DNA of 8,736 nucleotides, from NCBI GenBank assembly GCA_003449195.1, contig DMID01000261.1:672-9407 (forward strand), given 5' to 3'. The notes under the pieces are model-generated. The model did not search any database. It saw nothing but the letters and a program-made list of their open reading frames with translations, and was not told the origin of the DNA. This document shows positions 1 to 5,491 of this stretch, piece by piece (position 1 is the stretch's first letter; every line of letters begins with the position of its first letter). Source of the stretch: Lysobacteraceae bacterium. GTDB lineage: Bacteria; Pseudomonadota; Gammaproteobacteria; Xanthomonadales; Xanthomonadaceae. The translations under genes and the position numbers were made by a program.

Positions 1-460
1 GGCCCCCCAGCCAGACGTTGTCACCGATGACGATCGGGCTGGCGGCCTCGAGCTTGGCGCGGCGCACTTCGGCATCCTCGGCGGCCACGAGCTCCTTCAG
101 GCTGCGGTCGCGGGCAATCTCGCGGCGCAGCTGCGCCACCGAGGTCTCGGCCTGCACCACGGCTGCGCGGCGTTCGGCCAGTGCCGCCTGCGCCTGTTCG
201 AGCGCGATCCTGTAACGGGCCTGGTCGATCACGAACAAGGGCTGGCCGCGCTTGACCTGCTGGTTGTCGCGGGCCTTCACCTCGGTGACCAAGCCGGACA
301 CGTCCGGCGATACCTGCACCACGTCGGCATTGACGTGGGCATCGCGGGTCCACGGCTCGTCCATGTAGTAGTGCCACAGGTGGCTGAGCACCAGCGCGGC
401 GGCAATCACCGCCAGCGTGGTCAGGGTGATCGGCAAGGCGTGACGGGCGAGGCGGTTCAT
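1..460 (-). CDS. aaeA: AaeA/EmrA-type membrane fusion protein of an efflux pump (partial, 3' end off the left edge)
   Basis: Periplasmic adaptor (HlyD/EmrA family) of an inner-membrane efflux pump, probably for aromatic carboxylic acids. Only the first 153 residues are present. Residues 9-30 form an N-terminal membrane anchor. Next comes the family signature PWTRDAHVNADVVQVSPD at 36-53, continuing to VSGLV at 54-58, and then the first lipoyl-like half with NQQVKRGQPLFVID at 66-79. From about residue 83 a charged, Ala/Gln/Arg-rich stretch is the first arm of the alpha-hairpin. The start ATG overlaps the stop of the upstream DUF1656 gene by 4 bases, so the two are translationally coupled. The order DUF1656-adaptor is that of aaeXAB, so an AaeB/FUSC-type permease is expected to the left. 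Residues 141-153 (SPIVIGDNVWLGG) are unusual for a coiled-coil arm and are reported as a finding. The family call is firm; the substrate is inferred from gene order. Confidence 0.88.
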   Translation of the reverse strand, partial: MNRLARHALPITLTTLAVIAAALVLSHLWHYYMDEPWTRDAHVNADVVQVSPDVSGLVTEVKARDNQQVKRGQPLFVIDQARYRIALEQAQAALAERRAAVVQAETSVAQLRREIARDRSLKELVAAEDAEVRRAKLEAASPIVIGDNVWLGG

Positions 461-666
461 GCGCGCAGCTCCTGCATTGCGGTGAACAGGCCGCCGAGCA
501 GCAACACGTACACGGCCAGGTTGAACAGCGGCGGGTGCCACACGTGGCGGTATGCCCCCAGCCGCGACAGCACCAGCTGCACGCCGCTCATCAGCAGGTA
601 GGCCAGCAGCATCAGCAGCAGCAGGGTGGGGATGAATACCCCGTAGAGGTTGAATTCTCCGTACAT
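457..666 (-). CDS. aaeX: DUF1656 / AaeX-family small inner-membrane protein
   Basis: A 69-residue inner-membrane protein of the DUF1656 (AaeX) family, which accompanies AaeA/AaeB-type efflux pumps; its exact role is not established. It begins MYGEFNLYGVFIP, the typical start of the family, and has two hydrophobic segments, about residues 8-28 and 46-64, separated by a basic loop ending HVWHPPLFN. I chose the ATG at 666 because the family aligns from MYGE; the longer open frame upstream is Arg/Pro-rich and runs through the intergenic hairpins. No good Shine-Dalgarno sequence precedes this ATG. The stop overlaps the aaeA start by 4 bases (ATGA). It lies 145 bases downstream of marR on the same strand, so it is probably in the same operon. 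Confidence 0.88.
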   Translation of the reverse strand: MYGEFNLYGVFIPTLLLLMLLAYLLMSGVQLVLSRLGAYRHVWHPPLFNLAVYVLLLGGLFTAMQELRA

Positions 667-701
667 GGCGGTCGGTTCTTGTTTTCGTGGTGATCGGGAG
701 T

Positions 702-791
702 TCCCGCCCGCGCCGGAGACGAGGAGAGACGGCGCGGGCGGGGCTCGGGAAAGCGTTGCGCGGCGGCGGCATGGCAGGCCGTCGCCGCGCG
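702..791 (-). promoter_or_regulatory. Two tandem GC-rich hairpins between marR and aaeX
   Basis: The marR-aaeX gap holds two strong inverted repeats. The left one has arms CCCGCCCGCGCCG at 703-715 and CGGCGCGGGCGGG at 730-742, a perfect 13-base match with a 14-base loop. The other has arms at 758-770 and 778-790, matching at 12 of 13 bases with a 7-base loop. In a minus-strand transcript both would fold between the marR stop and the aaeX start. Neither is followed by a U-run, so they are not classical intrinsic terminators. They could attenuate expression, protect the mRNA, or have no regulatory role. The inverted repeats are seen directly; the function is inferred. Confidence 0.45.
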
Positions 792-811
792 GGATGATGC
801 GCAAGCGGGGT

Positions 812-1255
812 TCAGGGCAGCCGGGTCGAGGCCTCCGCAAGTACCCGGTAGAACTTCAGCACGCCCTCGATGTCCTGCACGGACAGCTCGCCCAGCAGCT
901 GTGCCCTCAACGCGTTCAGCGCCTGCTCCAGCTCGACGAAGGTCGTCTGCCCCCTGTCGGTCAGCCACAGCAGGTTGGCGCGGCGGTCGTTGACATCGCA
1001 TTCGCGGCGCACCAGGCCGCTGCTGCACAGCTTGTCCAGCAACCGCACCAGCGAGGGGCCTTCCATGCCCAGTTGCTGGGCCAGCGTGACCTGGCGGATG
1101 CCGCCGCCGGAGCGGCCGATCACCAGCAGCGTGCCCACGCAGGAAGGCGTGATGCCGTGGTTGCCGACATGGCCATCGGCCAGCCGCTGCCATTGGCGCA
1201 AGGCCGGGCCCAGACCGGCGGTCAGGCGGATCAGTTTGGCGGATTTGTCTTCCAT
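812..1255 (-). CDS. MarR-family transcriptional regulator
   Basis: A 147-residue winged helix-turn-helix regulator, normal length for MarR. It shows the family layout: an N-terminal dimerisation helix, then GGIRQVTLAQQLGMEGPSLV with the recognition helix (about residues 51-70), LLDKLCSSGLVRRE, and a wing with the conserved DRR in DVNDRRANLLWLTDRGQ (about 87-103). The C-terminal helices pair in the dimer. It is the first gene of a minus-strand operon with aaeX and aaeA and diverges from folE, so it most likely represses its own efflux operon and is released by a phenolic ligand; E. coli aaeXAB uses a LysR-type regulator instead. The start MEDKSAKL at 1255 has no evident ribosome-binding site and may be leaderless. 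The family is clear; the ligand is unknown. Confidence 0.93.
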   Translation of the reverse strand: MEDKSAKLIRLTAGLGPALRQWQRLADGHVGNHGITPSCVGTLLVIGRSGGGIRQVTLAQQLGMEGPSLVRLLDKLCSSGLVRRECDVNDRRANLLWLTDRGQTTFVELEQALNALRAQLLGELSVQDIEGVLKFYRVLAEASTRLP

Positions 1256-1257
1256 AA

Positions 1258-1292
1258 TTGCTTAGGATACTACTGATTAGGTATCTATGAAA
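1258..1292. promoter_or_regulatory. Divergent marR/folE promoter region with candidate MarR operator
   Basis: An inverted repeat GATAC-N10-GTATC spans 1266-1285, a size suited to a MarR dimer. It lies inside a candidate minus-strand promoter with a -35-like TTTCAT (1287-1292), a 17-base spacer and a -10-like TATCCT (1264-1269). Transcription would start about one or two bases before the marR ATG. A weaker plus-strand candidate (TTGCTT at 1258-1263, TATCTA at 1282-1287, 18-base spacer) could serve folE. The short A+T-rich stretch stands out from its GC-rich surroundings. The repeat is seen directly; promoter and operator roles are inferred. Confidence 0.45.
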
Positions 1293-1345
1293 TTACCCGC
1301 AGCCGAACGGGTACCATGCGGGGCCCTCCCCGGGCTGCCGTACCG

Positions 1346-1951
1346 ATGAGCCAGCACGATCCGTCCAAGTCCCCCGTCAGCCAGGCGCAAGCCGAGGAAG
1401 CCGTGCGCACCCTGCTGCGCTGGGCCGGCGAAGACCCCAGCCGCGAGGGCCTGCTCGACACCCCCCGGCGCGTGGCCGAGGCCTACGGCGACTGGTTCAG
1501 CGGCTACCGCGAGGATCCGCGCGAGTACCTGGAGCGCACCTTCGAGGAAGTGGCCGGCTACGACGAGATGATCGTGCTGCGCGACATCGAGTACGAAAGC
1601 CACTGCGAGCACCACATGGCGCCGATCATCGGCAAGGTCCACGTCGGCTACGTACCGGACGGCAAGGTGGTGGGCATCAGCAAGCTCGCCCGCGTGGTGG
1701 AAGCTTACGCGCGCCGTTTCCAGGTGCAGGAAAAGATGACCGCGCAGATTGCCGCGTGCATCCAGGAAGTGCTGGCCCCGCTCGGCGTGGGCGTGGTGGT
1801 GGAAGGCGCGCACGAGTGCATGACCACCCGCGGCATCCACAAGCGCGGCGTCAGCATGATCACCTCCAAGATGCTCGGCAGCTTCCACGACGACGCCCGC
1901 ACCCGCGCCGAGTTCCTGCGTTTCATCGAAACCGGCAGCCACCGCCGCTGA
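1346..1951 (+). CDS. folE: GTP cyclohydrolase I
   Basis: Converts GTP to 7,8-dihydroneopterin triphosphate, the first step of tetrahydrofolate (and related pterin) synthesis; cytosolic and usually a homodecamer. It is 201 residues from the chosen ATG, normal for the family. Visible hallmarks are LLDTPRRVAEAY (37-48) and SHCEHHMAPIIGKVHVGY (85-102), with zinc ligands Cys87 and His90 and the catalytic His89. Further hallmarks are GISKLARVVEAYARRFQ (100-116) and EGAHECMTTRG (153-163), whose Cys158 is the third zinc ligand, followed by the RGVSMITS turn. This is the zinc-dependent type IA enzyme. An in-frame ATG at 1316 would add ten residues (RGPPRAAV region) not typical of the family, so I prefer MSQHD at 1346. 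It is followed 23 bases later by a DUF1653 gene on the same strand, probably one transcript. Confidence 0.97.
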   Translation: MSQHDPSKSPVSQAQAEEAVRTLLRWAGEDPSREGLLDTPRRVAEAYGDWFSGYREDPREYLERTFEEVAGYDEMIVLRDIEYESHCEHHMAPIIGKVHVGYVPDGKVVGISKLARVVEAYARRFQVQEKMTAQIAACIQEVLAPLGVGVVVEGAHECMTTRGIHKRGVSMITSKMLGSFHDDARTRAEFLRFIETGSHRR

Positions 1952-1974
1952 GCGGCCTCAGGGTTTCCGAGCCG

Positions 1975-2223
1975 ATGTCCGACGCAGCCCTGCCGCCGTT
2001 GCCCGAACTTGTCCCGGGCCGCTATCGCCACTACAAGGGCGGCGAGTACGAGGCGGTGGCCGTCGTGCGCCACAGCGAAACCCTGGAGCCGCTGGTGCTG
2101 TACCGCGCGCTGTACGGCGAGCGTGGCCTGTGGGTGCGGCCCTACCCGATGTTCGTCGAAACCGTGGTGGTGGACGGCCAACGCGTGCCGCGCTTCGCGC
2201 AACTGGCGCCGGCCCGGGAGTGA
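1975..2223 (+). CDS. DUF1653 domain protein
   Basis: An 82-residue protein made almost entirely of one DUF1653 domain. The conserved run GRYRHYKGGEYEAV occupies about residues 14-27, followed by RHSETLEPLVLYRALYGE (33-50), LWVRPYPMFVETV (53-65) and a final VPRF. The biochemical function of the family is unknown. It follows folE by 23 bases on the same strand, so the two are probably co-transcribed, although this does not establish a folate role. The start at 1975 is the ATG directly before the domain; the frame also stays open upstream inside folE, but that part is a shadow of folE. The stop lies about ten bases before the degenerate attC that ends the integron array, so this gene marks the outer boundary of the cassette array. 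Confidence 0.9.
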   Translation: MSDAALPPLPELVPGRYRHYKGGEYEAVAVVRHSETLEPLVLYRALYGERGLWVRPYPMFVETVVVDGQRVPRFAQLAPARE

Positions 2224-2233
2224 GCCTTGTCAG

Positions 2234-2275
2234 GCCGCGCCAGGGAGTGGCGTCGGCTTGAATGGATTGTCAGGG
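2234..2275 (-). repeat. Degenerate terminal attC site (cassette 6)
   Basis: The segment matches the central part of the other attC sites: gccgcgcc, a 7-base apex, then ggcgtcggcttgaatg. The inverse core reads GTCAGGG on the plus strand (2269-2275) instead of the GTTAAGT expected from the start of cassette 6. The outer arm and core site (TAACGCCTGA in the others) are missing and replaced by unrelated sequence running into the DUF1653 stop. The octamer TTGTCAGG occurs at 2227-2234 and again at 2267-2274. The site is probably inactive. Confidence 0.75.
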
Positions 2276-2276
2276 A

Positions 2277-2816
2277 TCACCGAATGAACTCTGCGACTAC
2301 TGCCGGCGACAGCAGTCGCTTGATGATCCAGCCGAACAGGACCGAAAAGCCAGCCGCAAAAAAAACGCTGGCCACAGCGATGGCAATGAAGAAAGGCGCC
2401 ATGTCGGGCCCGCCGTCACCCACCGCCGCAGAGAACTGCTCTCGCATGGATGAGAACATTGAGAACTGGAGGGTCAGACTTCCAACCTGCCAAAGAATTG
2501 CGAGCGAAAGTAGACCGATGAGGCACAGGCGAGCCCAATTGTGGCGCTTAAGTAGGCCGATGGAACTCGCCAACATGAAGGCCGAGACCAGCAGGAAAGC
2601 GAAAAAGAACCATTGGTAGTGAGTTGCCATGAAGGCGGCGAAGGGTGGTGCATCAAGCTGTTGTGCTTGCATGGCTCGCGAAATTTCGGGACTGCGGAAA
2701 ACGGCTTGGATCATGATGTTCTGGAGAATGGATATCACAGTGCCAAAGCCCGAAAGGGCAATGAAGATCCAAGCGACGACGGTGACAAATGTGGATTGCT
2801 TTCGATCTTCCGACAC
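2277..2816 (-). CDS. Four-helix integral membrane protein of unknown function (cassette 6)
   Basis: I do not recognise this 179-residue protein. From the GTG at 2816 it has four hydrophobic segments: about residues 10-31, 67-89, 96-116 and 139-166. A polar, Gln/Ala-rich loop (32-66) separates the first two, and a short basic turn, KRHNWAR, separates the second and third. I chose GTG because an AGAGGAAA ribosome-binding site lies just upstream inside the cassette. The ATG at 2864 lies beyond the cassette junction, inside the neighbouring attC, and would not travel with the cassette. The gene is the last of the array, fills its cassette and ends at the degenerate attC, so it may now be fixed in place. 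Its A+T-richer base use differs from the flanking housekeeping genes. A role in phage defence, toxin immunity or transport cannot be told from sequence alone. Confidence 0.75.
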   Translation of the reverse strand: MSEDRKQSTFVTVVAWIFIALSGFGTVISILQNIMIQAVFRSPEISRAMQAQQLDAPPFAAFMATHYQWFFFAFLLVSAFMLASSIGLLKRHNWARLCLIGLLSLAILWQVGSLTLQFSMFSSMREQFSAAVGDGGPDMAPFFIAIAVASVFFAAGFSVLFGWIIKRLLSPAVVAEFIR

Positions 2817-2846
2817 AACATTTCCTCTGATAGTGTGTGTAGTAAA

Positions 2847-2906
2847 ACTTAACGCCTGAACCAAGCCGAGCCGCGAATCGACTTCGAATTGAATGAATTG
2901 TTAGGC
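2847..2906 (-). repeat. attC site of cassette 5
   Basis: A 60-base site with outer core complementary to GTTAAGT (2847-2853) and inverse core gttaggc at 2900-2906, matching the first bases of cassette 5. It keeps the TAACGCCTGA and GAATGAATTGTTAGG ends of the family, but the inner right arm (tcgacttcgaattg) has diverged, giving a weaker stem than in attC1, attC2 and attC4. Confidence 0.9.
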
Positions 2907-2942
2907 ACTCTGACCGAAATGGCGGAAGACGTGCCCGTTTAC

Positions 2943-3158
2943 TCAGCTGGCTAACAAAGATCCGGAAAGCCAAAGAATGCCGATTAAGGACATGATCGAG
3001 CCCGTGACCCACAACTTTGCGCCATTTGGATTGAGGTATTTTGATGCTTGCCACACGGGGCCGGCAAACCAGAAGCGTTGGCCGGGATGTCTAAACCAGA
3101 TCCAGCTGACGACCGACATGGCAACGCCAAGAAGGATTAAGAATAAGGAAGGATGCAT
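2943..3158 (-). CDS. Small two-helix membrane protein of unknown function (cassette 5)
   Basis: A 71-residue protein that is the only convincing gene of its 330-base cassette. It has a hydrophobic N-terminal segment (about residues 4-22), a central aromatic and basic loop (RHPGQRFWFAGPVWQASKYLNP, split here as 23-34 and 35-44) and a second hydrophobic segment (48-69). Both ends probably face the same side of the inner membrane. The ATG at 3158 is preceded by a good GGGGAGAG ribosome-binding site, and the leader is only about 25 bases from the cassette junction, so expression probably depends on upstream read-through from Pc. The stop leaves about 36 bases before the attC. I do not recognise the family. 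Two-helix proteins of this size can be toxins, immunity proteins or accessory subunits, but nothing here decides that. Confidence 0.68.
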   Translation of the reverse strand: MHPSLFLILLGVAMSVVSWIWFRHPGQRFWFAGPVWQASKYLNPNGAKLWVTGSIMSLIGILWLSGSLLAS

Positions 3159-3176
3159 TTAACTCTCCCCATGAGT

Positions 3177-3236
3177 GCCTAACGCCTGAGTTAAGCCGCG
3201 CCGCGAAGCGGCGTCGGCTTGAACGAATTGTTAGAC
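3177..3236 (-). repeat. attC site of cassette 4 (Kiwa-like cassette)
   Basis: A 60-base attC. The core is complementary to GTTAGGC (3177-3183) and the inverse core gttagac is at 3230-3236, exactly complementary to the first bases of the Kiwa-like cassette at 4717-4723. The inner stem gccgcgccgc / gcggcgtcggc with a short apex is near perfect. The site looks fully functional. Confidence 0.95.
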
Positions 3237-3255
3237 GTCAGTTCGGTGCTCACCA

Positions 3256-4125
3256 CTAGACAATGCGCCGCTTCGAGTTGGTCATATAACGGGCTTCTGA
3301 TAGGGGTGACTTGTAATAGTCTTCATCTAGGAAGCGCAGCAGTGCCATTAGCTCTGCACGCTGCGTTGGAACAACCAGTACGGGATCCGCAGTTCCGGGA
3401 GACTGCTCGGTCAAAAGCGAGATCCCAAACTCGCGCGCAACGGTGACAAGCTCAGTTGTCGGCACAACGTTGAGGATGTCCGACGCTGCAACGAGGGCAA
3501 CTTTGCGACGAATCCAAGTGTCAGCAGCAGCCTTGAGTGCGTCTCCATCGACCTTCAGTGCAGTATTAGCCGCAAATGCTTCGATGTCTGTGTCTGTGGC
3601 TTCAACATAGTACTGCGATACGTTGTCGAAGACCTGACGCATTACATGGAAGCTCCTAAACCTAAGCTCGCCGCCACGAATGACTGCAGCTAAGCGGCAA
3701 TCAAGCGTTATGCCAGGGCCTTCAATTTTCCTGAAGACGTCGGCGCTATGGAATATCGATATGCCGCGGCCGGACAGCACCTGCCGCTTGTCAAAGCGTT
3801 GGACAAGGATGCGTGTGTCACCGTCATGCGTGTACCCAGTGAAGAGGGCTTTGATCCGGGCCAGCACCTCGCTAGAGGCCGGGATGCTCTCGGGCTGCAA
3901 CGGCTGACTCAGTGCGTCAGACATCCGCGTAGCGCCTTGAAAATCAGTGATTGCGAGGCACTCGAAGTCTTCTGGCTTGTATTTTCCGTCGAAAGGGACA
4001 GACGCGCTATAAGCCGCGTCAAACTCCTCCTCCTGATTCTTGAACATCGCAATTACTTCTGTCTGCACTGGCGCTGAAAGAGGGACACGCCACACATCAT
4101 TCTCTGTGAGAGCGAACAGGTTCAA
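3256..4125 (-). CDS. kwaB: KwaB-like DUF4868 protein of a Kiwa anti-phage system (cassette 4)
   Basis: A 289-residue soluble protein that I assign to the DUF4868/KwaB family from its overall pattern. It has an N-terminal alpha/beta region, then LDCRLAAVIRGGELRFRSF (141-159) followed by VFDNVSQYYVEATD (165-178), and a C-terminal LLRFLDEDYYKSPLSEARY (262-280) ending NSKRR. This C-terminal pattern resembles family members I remember. In Kiwa, KwaB is the cytosolic, DNA-associated partner of the membrane protein KwaA and limits phage DNA replication late in infection. Here it follows a four-helix membrane gene with a 4-base overlap (TTGA), in the kwaA-kwaB order. It starts with TTG at 4125, with GAGG 7 bases upstream as ribosome-binding site, so translation is probably coupled. 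The assignment rests on remembered family features plus gene pairing; a profile search would settle it. Confidence 0.78.
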   Translation of the reverse strand: MNLFALTENDVWRVPLSAPVQTEVIAMFKNQEEEFDAAYSASVPFDGKYKPEDFECLAITDFQGATRMSDALSQPLQPESIPASSEVLARIKALFTGYTHDGDTRILVQRFDKRQVLSGRGISIFHSADVFRKIEGPGITLDCRLAAVIRGGELRFRSFHVMRQVFDNVSQYYVEATDTDIEAFAANTALKVDGDALKAAADTWIRRKVALVAASDILNVVPTTELVTVAREFGISLLTEQSPGTADPVLVVPTQRAELMALLRFLDEDYYKSPLSEARYMTNSKRRIV

Positions 4126-4637
4126 GGCTTTACCTCAAGCAGCATGTTATGAGAGAGGAGCTTGACACTTGTGGGCCCCCCGACCGAATGTAGCTTTCGC
4201 TTGCTAATAAGTCCATACACAATCCCCCCTTCTGCTTCGGCTTTGTAGAAATGATAAAGGCGGAGGCGCAAAAGAGGGTGCACAGGTAAGGCCGAGCTCA
4301 TCCAAAGCGCAACGAGAATAAACCCGCAAAAAAGGAGTATATGGTTAACCGAAAATGCAGAAATCTTTGAGGCAAATGGCGCAATATAGCTAATCAAGAA
4401 TGCGAATATTAGATGGTCGTTAGACTCTATTTTTTTAAATCGAACGGTGAAAGACTCCAGCTCCTGTCCTACCCAGATTAATATAAGGGGGCCTAACGCA
4501 GTAGCGGATAGCCCAATGGCGGCCAAGCTAATAGTTTCGGTCGAAATGCCTGCGTCAATCGCCTTCACGATCGCTGTTGAAATCAGTATTGGCGCGAACG
4601 CAGACGCGTAGAGCGACACGCGAAGCCAGTTTCTCAC
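4122..4637 (-). CDS. kwaA: KwaA-like four-helix membrane protein of a Kiwa system (cassette 4)
   Basis: A 171-residue inner-membrane protein with four hydrophobic segments, about residues 6-26, 35-56, 75-93 and 98-118. A cytosolic tail follows, beginning HPLLRLRLYHFYKAE and containing GGIVYGLISKRKL (137-149). This plan matches KwaA, the membrane sensor half of Kiwa, which senses phage attack at the envelope and recruits KwaB. The start is GTG at 4637, with AAAGGAAAAG just upstream as ribosome-binding site. The gene is directly followed by the KwaB-like gene with overlapping stop and start. The cassette leader holds a perfect 10-base inverted repeat about 40 bases upstream. KwaA sequences diverge widely, so the call leans on topology, tail and partner; an unrelated membrane partner of a DUF4868 protein is the main alternative. 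The A+T-rich codons contrast with the flanking chromosome. Confidence 0.68.
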   Translation of the reverse strand: MRNWLRVSLYASAFAPILISTAIVKAIDAGISTETISLAAIGLSATALGPLILIWVGQELESFTVRFKKIESNDHLIFAFLISYIAPFASKISAFSVNHILLFCGFILVALWMSSALPVHPLLRLRLYHFYKAEAEGGIVYGLISKRKLHSVGGPTSVKLLSHNMLLEVKP

Positions 4638-4678
4638 GATCTTTTCCTTTGTTTCGGGATGCGATCTTGCTTCGACGT

Positions 4679-4705
4679 CATCTCGTGAGATGAGATCACG
4701 AGATG
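4679..4705. promoter_or_regulatory. Perfect inverted repeat in the leader of the Kiwa-like cassette
   Basis: CATCTCGTGA at 4679-4688 and TCACGAGATG at 4696-4705 form a perfect 10-base inverted repeat with a 7-base spacer. It lies between the cassette junction (4722/4723) and the kwaA-like start. It could be an operator for a regulator, or an RNA stem in transcripts reading through from Pc. No U-run follows. I see no convincing -35/-10 pair near it. Confidence 0.5.
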
Positions 4706-4716
4706 ATTGGTCTGAT

Positions 4717-4803
4717 GTCTAACGTAGAGCTAACCGGCGCTGCGCGGCTTTATCGCGCAGCGTCCAGCGACCGAAGGGAGCGAGGTTGAGCGCCATGTTA
4801 GAA
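4717..4803 (-). repeat. attC site of cassette 3, of a different subtype
   Basis: An 87-base site with core complementary to GTTAGAC (4717-4723) and inverse core gttagaa (4797-4803), matching the start of cassette 3. Unlike the 60-base sites, it has an inner hairpin CGCTGCGCG (4738-4746) / CGCGCAGCG (4754-4762) and arms GAGCTAACC and GGTTGAGC with one unpaired base, as attC sites require. This suggests the cassette came from a different integron pool. Confidence 0.9.
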
Positions 4804-5478
4804 ACTCGGCTGCGGGTTTGGCCATGGATTAACGGCGAACTGAGTTTGCATTTCGTAAAGACGCTGATTTTTTACCTGCTCACCTATTGCATAGAAAAAG
4901 TTGTGATCCCCGGATGCATGACGCATAGCTTGAACTGCTTGATCAAAATTCGCCGCTTTATAGAAGAGATGGTTGTAGAAAGACATATACGCGACGGTTA
5001 CGTCTGATTGGAACACCGCCCCCGTATTGCCGATGAGAATATTGAACGCACTATCAAAAGCATTTGCCATGTTGGTAGCGTTGAACCCGTTGCATGACGC
5101 CATGCATACATAGGGGTCATGGCCTTTGGCATAGTTGTGGGCTAATAAAAGGCTGCGTAACTCCGGCCAACCAAAGAACGAACCGTCTGTTAAGCCGACA
5201 CCAGGTTGTGATCCGTGCATGCAGAGATGAACAAACGGAATTGCATTTGTGTTTGCATCGGGCTGCATTTGGCGGACGGCATCAGGAAGACGGTTGTTTA
5301 GAGCGGCCTGGAAATTTGCATTACATGTTGCAAGGGTATAGAAGCAAGGAATTCTGATAGCCCTGAGAGCATCTCGCAACGCCATCCCGATGCTGTAACC
5401 ATCGTACAAATCGTTGTGATTCGGGGAGTCCACAAGAAATACAAATGGCCGATTGACAATCTGATTCATTGGATACAT
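4798..5478 (-). CDS. Stand-alone caspase/CHAT-like protease-fold protein (cassette 3)
   Basis: A 226-residue soluble protein with the core of the caspase-like (clan CD, CHAT/C14) fold. A strand plus PFVHLCMHGS (81-90) supplies the candidate catalytic His88. It is followed by GVGLTDGSFFGWPELRSLL (93-111), the usual loop and helix, then DPYVCMASCNG (121-131) with candidate catalytic Cys129. The His-Cys spacing of 41 and the pattern HG...G...dg...w.eL...ASCNG fit CHAT/caspase proteins. A later NTGAVFQSDVTVAYMSFYNHLF (151-172, given in parts here as NTGAV and FYNHLF) resembles the end of the CHAT core. There is no fused sensor or repeat domain, so it would be a bare effector or need a partner. 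The start at 5478 has AAGGAG just upstream; the stop TAA lies inside the attC inverse core. No substrate or activator is evident. Loss of catalysis, or some other caspase-fold role, remains possible. Confidence 0.75.
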   Translation of the reverse strand: MYPMNQIVNRPFVFLVDSPNHNDLYDGYSIGMALRDALRAIRIPCFYTLATCNANFQAALNNRLPDAVRQMQPDANTNAIPFVHLCMHGSQPGVGLTDGSFFGWPELRSLLLAHNYAKGHDPYVCMASCNGFNATNMANAFDSAFNILIGNTGAVFQSDVTVAYMSFYNHLFYKAANFDQAVQAMRHASGDHNFFYAIGEQVKNQRLYEMQTQFAVNPWPNPQPSF

Positions 5479-5491
5479 ACGGCTCCTTGGT

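Noticed and set aside
1277..1942. Long minus-strand frame opposite folE
   Set aside because: His/Ala/Val-rich shadow of the folE codons with no independent evidence.
2653..3054. Minus-strand 133-codon frame across attC5
   Set aside because: It joins parts of two cassettes through the recombination site and overlaps two better-supported genes.
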